A stretch of 64,000 nt of DNA from Muscardinus avellanarius (Eukaryota; Chordata; Mammalia; Rodentia; Gliridae). Positions 48,419 through 59,276 of this stretch are shown one piece after another. The stretch is from positions 69,238,856-69,302,855 of the forward strand of contig OY726572.1 in the NCBI GenBank assembly GCA_963383645.1, read 5' to 3'. The notes beneath the pieces were generated by a model. The model was not told the origin of the DNA. It ran no database searches and worked only from the letters and a program-made list of their open reading frames with translations. Position 1 is the stretch's first letter, and every line of letters begins with the position of its first letter. Position numbers and translations under genes: made by a program.

Positions 48419-50638
48419 AAATGGGGCTGAGCCAGGCATGGTGCCACATGTGGAAACAAACAGACAAACAAACAAACAAACAAACAAAAAACGGGGCTGA
48501 ATTATCCCTGGTGTTTTCCCTGGCCATTTTGTTCATTGAACTCAACACCGTGGCTACCACTCCCTTGTGCGTCATCTTTGCCAATGGCGGAAGTGTATTT
48601 TAATGTGTATTGACTTGATCCTTTCAGCAGTTACTTTGCCAAACAATTGCATGTTCAGGATATTTTATTATGTGAACATTGCAATTCCATTATATGGGAA
48701 CTGAAAGGTGTCTTGGAGAACCCAGGATGTACGGTGTTCCTGTGTTCTTCCGCGACTGTGAGAGCTGTGGTCCTTTTTGTGTTTGAGTGTGTCAAACTGT
48801 GTCGCAAGCCCTCCATGCTCCTGGAGCACCTTGAGCCCTGCTACTTCTTCCCAATGTCCGTGATCCCTCCTGCTGCCCTTTAGTATGAGTGGTCCTCTGC
48901 CATTCCACCCTGAGTGACTGTTCTCTTCTGCATTTCCAGGTTCCAGTTTTGCTAGTTCCTCTATTGATCTCTTAGAAAAATTTGGGATCCTTTGCCTCTA
49001 GCGGCTGCTGGGTCTTTGCATGGTTGTCTGTGGTCCTTTATTGTTTCCAAAATGTTTGTTTCCCCCTCAACCCCATACTGTAAGCCATGTCCCACAAATG
49101 TTCACAACTGTCTCCCATACTACATCTCCTTCTGTTCGTAGGGAATCCATGACACAGTTTTGGCCAGAGTTTTGGTTTTAGAGTGTTTTGTGTATTTCTC
49201 TTAGAGAAAATTTTCAACCCAGCTCTTCTTTATCAACTTTTACCCCGATGGGCTTACAGAAGGTTGGCTCATTTGCGGTCAGGACCTGTGATCATCATTT
49301 TTTTTTTTAATCTTCTGAGATTCTTTAGAAGAGAATGAGATGCCATTTTATAGCTCCCCCGTCCTTTGTGATAGAAAGTCAAGGATATGGCCATTTGAGA
49401 GTTTTTGAGGAGCTGTCACTATTGTGTTACCATGTGCCAGGCCCTCATTGGGGCTCTCTCTCTATTTTTTTTTTTTTGGTGGTACTGGAGATGAAACCCA
49501 GGGGCATTCTACCTCTGAGCTACATTCCCAGCCCTATTTTTTATTCTTTGTTTGGAAACAGGGTCTCACTGAGTGGCTGAGAGCCTCAGTAACTAGCCAA
49601 GGCTGGCTTCGAACCCATGCAATCTTCCTGTCTCAGCCTCGCAAGTACTGGGATTACAAGCGTGTAATTTTTATCTCATCTAACTGTCAGCATTTATTCT
49701 GAGTAGAAGGTTGTATTATCCTTATTCTACATTTGAGGAGCCAGAGGTTTAGGAAAATTAATTAGCCCAAGATCATACTACTAGCATGTATCAGGGTTCA
49801 AACCCAGTCTTCCTCTCCCTGTAGTACTTGGATTCTTCCACACCCTCAAATGATAGAAGAGTCTTCCCATCCCCCAAGGAACTTCCCAACCCTCCACTGA
49901 CTTTTTTTTTTTTTTTTACATAGTTTTCCCAGGCTCTACTAGCGCCTGTGACAAATAGCTTCCCTGAAGCATCTGTGACCCTATGATGATTTTGCTTCTT
50001 CCCACGTGGCCCCATTTTCTCTCACTTCCCCAGAGGTCACGAGCCTCCATGGCTCTTGCTAAGGATTTTACGCACCGGCTCTCAGCACCAGCCTCTCTTG
50101 CTTCTTGGGGCTTCCTGACCTAATCTCTCCGTTGCCTGCAGTAGTGCCTCCCTTTCAATGCTCATGTTCCCCAGGTCCTCTTCTTGCCTTACCTTTCTCC
50201 CTGGCCATTACCTTCATGTCAGGACTTAAGCAGGATGTGTGATGACTCCCGTGTTGCTGCCTCTGGCCTTGGCTCTCTGGATCCTTCTCTGCCTCCTGGC
50301 ATCTGTGACCCAGGTCCTGAAGGTATTTCAACCTAAGCCTGTCCAACCGCGGGACTCACTTCCTCTCCAGCTGCCTCCATCATGGGCCTTCTCTTGTCAT
50401 TTCTTACTTTGGTTAATAATGTCACCATTTAGAAGCTGGGTATGGTGGTGCACGCTTGTCATCCCAGCATTTTGGAGACTGAGGCAGGAGGATCGTAATT
50501 TGTGGCCAGCCTCAGCTACTTAGTGAGGTCCTTTGCAACTCACTGAGACCCTGTTTCAAAATAAAGAATAAAATATAGGACTGGGAGTGTAGCTTGGAGA
50601 TAGAATGCCCCTGGGTTCCATCCCCAGTACCGCAAAAA

Positions 50639-50670
<32 letters not shown>

Positions 50671-53270
50671 AAATAAATAAAGTCACCATCTGCTATCATC
50701 AGTCTTAAAAGCTAGAAACCTTAAGAGACATTATTTAGCTCCCTTCTCTCACATCTCCTATTCAATGGATACTCAAATCTTGTTAATGGATTCTACCTCA
50801 GCAGTATCTTTGAAATCCCTCCCCTTTATTCTCTCTGCCTTGTCTTAGTTTGGGCCTTCCTCTCATGTCTGGTCTGTGTGAATGGCCTTTAACTAGCACT
50901 ATTTTCTTAAAAAACAAAACTGATGGCATCATTCTCTAAAAAGAGTCTCTGCAGCTTTACTCTTCTCTGTAGACTTTGCCTGCCTTCCTTGGCATGGCAG
51001 CCACTCTTCATACCTGGGTGCCCCCCTGCGCCCCTCCAGCTTCATCTCTGTCGCTGCCCTCCTTGGCAGTCCCCTCTGTCCCTCAGGGCTTTAGCTATCA
51101 GCATCCCACACGCCCAGACATGGTTTCCTTCTTCTTTGCTTGTGAAGTCCTCCTTCTACCTGGCAAATTTCTCATTCTTCAGAGTTGCTGCTCCTCCAGG
51201 TAGATGCAGCTGGGTCCCTCTCTGCTTCTTGCCCATCTACTAGTTCGAGCTCCCAGTCTCCTGACAACATGCTTGTGGGAGTTCTTGGAGGCAGCGTTGT
51301 GCTCAGCACATGGCCCAGGGCCTTGGGCACAGCAGCTGGGGAAGGCATGCCGCCTTGTTCTCTCCAGAGCACCTGTGATGCTCGAGTCCTCCAGCTGTCT
51401 GGACCTCTTGCTCTGGCTCAGCCTCTTCCTGCTCGTGTCTGAGCCCTTGACAGTGCCACTTGGGGTGGCTATCGTTCCTCTTCCATTTGGCTCATGGGGC
51501 GGCACCTCCCTCTCTCCCCCAGTGCCTGTGATACATCTCCTCTCCAGTCCTTCATATTTGTAGAGCGCCCCTGCCCCTCTACTGTACGGGAAGGGGGATC
51601 TAATTCCTCTGTTGCTTTTCCTGCTGTACACAAAGCCTGCGTTCTTTTCTAGGATGATATTTCTCAAAGTGAGGCCGGAAGCACTGGCATCAGAATAACT
51701 CTGATTGCTTGCTTAAAACGCACGTTGTTGGGACTCCCCCAGCTTTACTGAATGGGCATAGCGGGGCCCCTGGATCTGCGTTTTGATCGAGTCCACTAGA
51801 GTTACCTGGTATACCCTAGAGTTATGCCTTGTTCCAAAGCAGTGCACAACCCACTGACATTCAGAAAGAACACTAGTTCCTTCAGACTTTAACATAGTGG
51901 AGAACTTAGGTAAGATGGGGACGTACTGCAAAGCAGACGCCCCTCCTGGAGTCACAGTAGAGTCAGCGTATCACAGGCTCCCTGAAACAGCGACAGAAAC
52001 CCCAGAACAAACCGCAAGAAAGGCCTTTCTTCTCCCCTCCTACCACTGGACTTTCTGGCACAGTTTCCCCTGGACCTTGGTCTCCTTACTGCCGGGGGCA
52101 GGTTATTCGTCCATTTACTGTTAATTCTAGTGACTCTGGTGATGTAGTGCCTGGCAGTACTGAGCATCAGTCCCGAGAGTTGCTGTCCTGCTTTATTCCC
52201 CGCTCTGCCTGGGACCACTCTCACTTCCTTCAGTGTTGGTCTCTGACAGCCCGTCTCCTCCCTGTCGCCCTGCAGGGGGCGTCCTCTATGCTGCCACTGT
52301 GAAAAACTTCTTGGGGACGGAGCCGATTATCGCCCGGGCTGTGGGTCCCGCTGAGGACTGGATTCGCACAGAGACCTTGTCATCCTGGCTTAACGGTGGG
52401 GAGAGGGAGAGGGGTCCCTTGGGAGACGGACCGGGTGGAGGTTGGGTGTCTCTGGGCCGTGTCTGTGGGGATCTGAGCGCATCTGTCTCTCCAGCCCCAG
52501 CCTTTGTTGCAGCCATGGCCCTGAGCCCAGCTGAGTGGGGGGATAAGGATGGAGACGACGAAATCTACTTCTTCTTCACGGAGACGGCCCGAGCGTTTAA
52601 CTCAGAGCAGCGTGTGAAGGTCCCTCGGGTGGCCCGTGTGTGTGCGGTAAGACCCCATCCTGGCTGTCTGTTGTCCCGTCCTCTGTCTGTCTTCCTGTCT
52701 TTCCCTCTCCCTGAATCTCTGTCTTTGTTCCCTCCTCTGTCTCCTTTCTTCTGTGTCTTGACTTCATTCGTGGGAGCTCAGGGGTGGACAGTACTGGCTT
52801 CGTTTCCTGCCACACCGCTCACTGCCTCTGTGACCCCAGGCAGGATCTTTAGCACCTTTGAGTCATCTATAGAATGAGGATAATTGTGCTGACCTGTCAG
52901 GGTTGTTTTAAGGACTATATAACGTATGTTAAAACACCTCATAGTGCTGGGCGTGGTGGTGCACGCTTGTAATCCCTGTGCTTGGGAGGCGGAGACAGGA
53001 GGATCGCGCAGGTTTGAAGCCAGCCGCGCTGGCTTAGGAGACACTGTTTCCAAAAAAAAAAAAAAAAAGGTCTGGGAGTGTAGCCTGGAGGTAGATGGGC
53101 TTCCAGGAACCCCAGTACCACCAAAACAAAACAAAACCAACCAACCAACCAAACAAACAAACAAAAAAACACCTCATAGTATGGTACTTTATAAATATAC
53201 AGTTGACTTAGTTGCTGCCACTGTTATTGTGACCTTATCCTCTCCTGTATCTCATTATCCCCACAGTTCC

Positions 53271-53317
<47 letters not shown>

Positions 53318-56300
53318 GCCTGCCTGTCCTTGCATCTCTAGGCATTCATCTTCCCAGCTGTCCATGTCTGCCCTAAAGTCGAGGAGGAAACTTGTATTGG
53401 TCTTCATGCTCCTTGTCCCATGTTAGTCTTCTAAAAAGAATTCCCCGTGTGCTTGTTACTCTAGGGGGACCTCGGGGGCCGGAAGACCCTCCAGCATAGG
53501 TGGACAACGTTTCTGAAAGCTGACCTGCTGTGTCCAGGGTCTGAGAATGGCCAGGCCTCCAGTGTCCTGCAGGACATGGCTATGCTTCGACCTGAGCCTG
53601 GTGCAGGGACCCCCATCTTTTATGGCATCTTTTCCTCCCAGTGGTGAGGGGTCCTGGTGTGGAGGAGAGTTACGGGGTGGAAGATCCGTGGGGTCTGCGC
53701 TGTGTCAGCGCATTTTCTTCCCCCATGGGGAGGGGCGGTGTCCTTTGACAAGGGATGAGCTGCTGTTTTCTCACTCCCTTTAGATATCTGACTCCAACCT
53801 GTGACTCTTCCAGGGAAGGGGCTGTAATCTCTGCTATCTGTGCTTTCCGACCACAAGACATCCGGACAGTGCTGAACGGTCCCTTCAGAGAGCTAAAGTA
53901 TGACTGCAATAGGGGATTGTCTTTCATGGACAATATTGTGCCCCAGCCCAGACCTGGAGAGGTGAGGGGATGGGGCGGGTCTTCATCGAAGGCCTGAATT
54001 AAAGAACTTCCACAAGAGTCATGCTAAGCATCACTGGTACTTCCTGTTCCCTGGGACCCCTTATCACTCAGCCCTGTGTTTCCTGTAGTGCATCACCAAC
54101 AACATGAAGCTCCAGCAGTTTGGCTCATCGCTCTTCCTGCCTGACCGGGTGCTCACCTTCATCCGAGACCATCCGCTCATGGACAGGCCGGTGTCTCCAG
54201 CTGGTGATCGCCCCCTGCTGGTCACCACGGATACAGCCTATCTCAGAGTCACCGCCCAAAGGGTGACCAGCCTCTCAGGGAAAGAGTATGATGTGCTGTA
54301 CCTGGGGACAGGTATATTTAATGTCCAGCAAGTTGTCCACATAGTGCATAGTCTCCTCACAGAGAGGGTCCCCTAATACATAGAAGCATCTCATCCCACG
54401 CTCAGGGACAGTTATGCCACGATTCTTGCCCCTTGCTGCTTCCTAGAGGACGGACACCTCCACCGAGCAGTGCACATCGGAGCCCAGCTCAGCGTCCTTG
54501 AGGACTTGACCTTGTTCCCAGAGCCACAGCCAGTTGAGAATTTGAAATTGTACCACGTGAGTGGTAGATGTTGGGGAGTCGTATGGGGAGACATCTGAGT
54601 CTAGAGCCCGTTAAGTGACCGTGAGGTCTGGGAGGTCCAGTGCCTTCCCTTTCTCTGTTCCCTTTGTGTAGGACTGGCTCCTGGTTGGCTCCCGCACCGA
54701 GGTGACCCAGGTCAACACGACCAACTGTGGCCGTCTCCAGAGCTGTTCCGAATGCATCCTGGCCCGAGACCCCGTCTGCGCCTGGAGCTTCCGCCTAGAT
54801 GCGTGTGTGGCCCATGCCGGGGAGCACAGAGGGTGAGAACAGCTGCTCTGGTTTCTCACCTGCTCCCCAGGACTCTGCCCCATCCTCCTGCTCTCATCCT
54901 CTGTATCTCTGTGTTTGTTAGCATCACTCGTGTGTCCATTTGTCAGCCCAAACTGACTCATCTGTCTGTCCATCTGGTGCTGTCTCATCGATGTCTTTGC
55001 TCTCTGCTAGGCCTTCTGATAGTGGGACCGCGTCCACACCAGTCAGTGACAGTCCATGTCGGACGGTGGGACTGACCCCATCTCCGAAGACACGTTTCAG
55101 TTTTCACCTTATAAGAGCTCTCAGAAGTGTTTTCATAGCTGTCCACCCCTCTTTCTTTGAAAGCCTCTTTCTTCTGGCCTCCCGTGCCTTTGATTTTTCC
55201 TGTCTCCCTCCTTGTGCCTTTTCCCCCCAATACTGAATGTTGATATCTTTCAGGGTTCAGTCTTGGACACCTCTTTACACTTGTACACTCTCTCTAAATA
55301 ATTTAATTCCAATTACTGTCAATATCATTTGAGTGCTGATGACAAGCATAAATGTCTCTTGGGCTGAGCTAGAGCTCCCCGCTTGACTGCCTATTTGATA
55401 CTCCCTTTGAATTCTTCACAAGCACATACACCACTGTTTCCTCTTTCCCTCGAATGCTCCTCCTCACTGTCTCTAAAGGATCCTCCATTCCTTCAGGTGC
55501 TCAAGCCAGACACTGGCCATGTTGTATTGCAGTTTGTACTGATTGTAACTCCAAAGCATAGTCCAGTCCTTTCCCTTCACCTCCACTGCTACCACTCTAA
55601 TTCAAAGCATCCTCACTTCTTTTTGTTTTTTCTTTTTCTTGTGGTACTGGGGATGGAATCCAGGGGCATTCGACCTCCAAGCTACACCCTCAGCCCTGTT
55701 TTCAATTCTTTATTTTGAAACCAGGTTTCACTAAGTTGTGGAGGGCCTCACTAAGTAGCTGAGGCTGGCCACAAACCAGCGATCCTCCTATCTCAGCCTC
55801 CCAAGTACTGAGATTACAGGTGTACACCACCACACCTGGGCATCCTTACTTCTTGATTCGACTATTCTAATAACCTCCTCTTTGATCTATTTTGGTTCAT
55901 GTTGGGCTCCTACCATCCATTGCCACACAGAAATTTTTTTTTTTTTTTTGTGGTACTTGGGATGGATCCCAGGGGCATTCTACTTCTGAGCTACACCCCC
56001 TGCCCTATTTTTTATTCTTTATTTTGAAACAGAGTCTCACTGAGTTGCAAAGAGCCTCACTAAGTAGCTGAGGTTGTCCACAACCCATGATCCTCCTGTC
56101 TCAGCTTTCCAAATGCTGGAATTACAAGCGTGCGCCACCACACCCTGCTCACAAAGAAGATTAAAACAAACAAACAAACAAACAAACAAACACCCAAAGC
56201 CATGTCACATGGAAGCAAATCCCTGACATTGTATTCATTCTAAACATTTCAGCATAGATCTCTACCATAAAAGAATTCTTTTAAAAACATTTCTAAGCTG

Positions 56301-56491
56301 GGCATGGTGGTGCACGCTTATAATCCCAGCTCTTGGGAGGCTGAGACAGGAGGATCGCACAAGTTCGAAGCCAGCCTCAGCTACTTAGTGAGGCTCTCAG
56401 CAACTTACTGAGACCCTGTTTCCAAATAAAATAGAAAATAGGTCTGGGAGTGTAGCCCAGAGGTAAAAAGCCTCTGGGTTCCATCCCTAGC

Positions 56492-56530
<39 letters not shown>

Positions 56531-57270
56531 CCAACAAAATAAACATTTTTATAGCTGAGTGTGGTGGTGCACGCTTGTAATCTCCATGCTTGGGAGGCTG
56601 AGACAGGAGGATTGCACAGGTTCGAAGCCAGCCTCAGCTACTTAGTGAGGCTCTCAGAAACTTAGTGAGACACTGTTTCCAAATAAAATATAAAAATAGG
56701 TCTGGAAGTATAGCCCGGAGATAGAATGCCTCTGGGTTCCATCCCTGGTAACACCAAAAACAAAAACAAAAACAAAAATTTTTTTTATAGGAAATGTCAA
56801 ACATGTTCAAAAGTAGAAAAATGAACGTAATAAATTTCCATGTGTCCATCTTGCAGCTTTAGTAACCTCAACTCCTAGGCAGTCTTGCTTTATCAATACC
56901 CCTACATACTTCCAACTCTTTTGAAGTAAATGTTAGACATCATATCACTTGATCTTTAAATTCTTTCTTTGTGTATTTCTAACATAGGAAAGCTCTTTAA
57001 AACTATGATCATTATGTTATGTAATTGGTAATCTTACCATTATCATGCCAAAATTTAATTTCTTAGTGTCATTAGATGTTCAGGCAATGTTCAAAGCCAG
57101 GCATGGTGGCACATGCTTGTAATCCCAGTACTTGGGAGGATCTGGGTTCATGGCCAGCCTCAGCTACTAAGTGAGGCCCTCTGTAACTCTGTTTCAAAAT
57201 AAAGTATGTTAAAAAAAATTGGACTGGGGGTGTAGCTCAGAGGTAGAATGCTCCTGGGTTCAATCTCTGG

Positions 57271-57313
<43 letters not shown>

Positions 57314-57569
57314 TAAAATTCAGTCAATGTTCCAATTTCCATATACTTGGATATACTTGAAAAAAAGTAGCGCTGGGTGTGGTGGTGCATGCTTGTAATC
57401 CCAGCATTTGAGAGGCTAAGACAGGAGGATCACAGTTCATGGGCAGCCTCAGTTACTTAGTGAGGCCCTGTGCAACTCGGTGAGACCCTGTTTCAAAATA
57501 AAGAATAAAAAAATAGGGCTGGGGGTGTAGCTCGGAGCTAGAATGCTCCTGGGTTCCATCCCCAGTACT

Positions 57570-57609
<40 letters not shown>

Positions 57610-58424
57610 AGTCTGTAAGGATCCAAATAATGCCCACCAATTATAATCCCCTAAGTGCCTTAATCTTTAATTGTTATCCGCTCAGTGAAGTATTTTTGGT
57701 CATTTGTTTGGAAATATTTTTTCTAACTAACCTTGAGCTTTCCCAAAACCCAGTTAATTTGTAGATTATTTAAAGACCATTTCATTTCCAGCATGTTTGT
57801 TTACTCCCAAACCCTAAGTATATACAGAAGTTCAAGGTTATAAATCTTTTAGAAGTAAAAGTTTTATTTGGGAAATTAAAAGCTAACTTATATACATCAG
57901 AACATTGTCAAAATGTTTAAACAAATAACTGACATATAATCAGAGTAGTCGCAAAGTTTTGTTTTTCTGATATTCATTTTTTTTTCTGAAGATTTAAATG
58001 AATTTATTGAAGAGATAGAACTACAGAAAGCAGTTATAGCCCCATGCCATTCAGGAGTGGCTTGGGGGTGTGTGTGATTTAAATGAATTCACCATCATCT
58101 GATATTCATTTTGAATTATAAGTATAAAATCCTATGCCATCTTTTGATCAGACTTGAATTTTGCCAACTGAGGATATAAAGTAACTAAAATGGCAGGCTT
58201 ACCTAATTTGTATTTTTTATTTAAAAGTTTGATCTCAGCCGGGTGTGGTGGCGCACACTTGTAATCCCCGCACTTGGGAGGTGGAGCCAGGAGGATCACG
58301 CAGGTTTGAAGCCAGCCGCGCTGGCTTAAGAGACCCTGTTTTCAAAAATAAAAAAATATAAAGTAGGTCTGGGAGTGTAGCACGGAGGTAGAAGGGCTTC
58401 CAGGAACCCTAGTACCACCAAAAA

Positions 58425-58459
<35 letters not shown>

Positions 58460-59238
58460 ATCTTTGACCTCATCTTTTAGTTTCTTTGGGGAGAACTTTA
58501 AATATCTAAGACAAAATCAAATGATTTGTTATTTTGTTTGTTGTTCTAATAGTTTTTAAAATCAGATTTTCACTGGTCTTAGGTGTCCTTTGTACTTGAG
58601 CCTTAAGGGTTCCCTTAAGGTACATGTGAGTGTGGGGTAGAGGGGCATGGCCATGTATATGTGCCAGTGTCCTAGGTTGGGGCTTCTGAATATTCTACCT
58701 TCTAGACCTCAGTTCACGCAAAACAGTAATACAGACTGTGGAGTTCTTGTGAGTTCTTGTGGCTATAACTGTTTCCAACGTTGTTCACTCTCAACTAGAC
58801 TCATCAGCTTTGGTTTTTACACAGCAAATTTCTATCCATTTGTACAAGACTTGGAGCTCATTTCAGGGACTTGAATTCATATGGAAGGAGTCTTTCTCTG
58901 GTTGAAGATTTCAGGTGTTTAGACTTATGATCTGGCCTTTCCTGACAGCCCAGGAGAGGGCCCATTGTCCTTTCCAGCTGGGAGAATGGCAGCAGAGGGC
59001 TCAGCAGTGGGCATTTCATTTTGTCACCACAGTCTACCCACTTCCTGGAAACACCAGCATCATGTCCTTTGAAACATGCTTTAGGGGCCAGGATATATCA
59101 ACAGCTGTTGAAGAGAGAGTTCCTCTGTAGAGATGAGCCACTTTCATGAAACAAAGTCATCTCAATCACCCTCATGAAATTATGATTAGCATTTACAGAA
59201 AAGAAATTTGCTTTTTTCTTTACATTAAAAAACAACTG

Positions 59239-59276
<38 letters not shown>

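Larger units (their letters stand above)
55480..56230 (+). mobile_element. L2 fragment in SEMA4F intron 12, split by two SINEs
   Basis: CCTTCACCTCCACTGCTACCACTCTAATTCAAAGCATC, then CGACTATTCTAATAACCTCCTC, then AAAGCCATGTCACATGG are L2 landmarks, with SINEs at 55622-55839 and 55931-56152 between them. Confidence 0.65.

Noticed and set aside
51179..51667. 162-codon minus-strand frame in SEMA4F intron 5
   Set aside because: No recognisable domain, overlaps L2 and an intron, no splice or start context.
6784..58465. Regularly recurring similar blocks as a CRISPR-like or satellite array
   Set aside because: They are dispersed SINEs with separate target duplications, A tails and both orientations.
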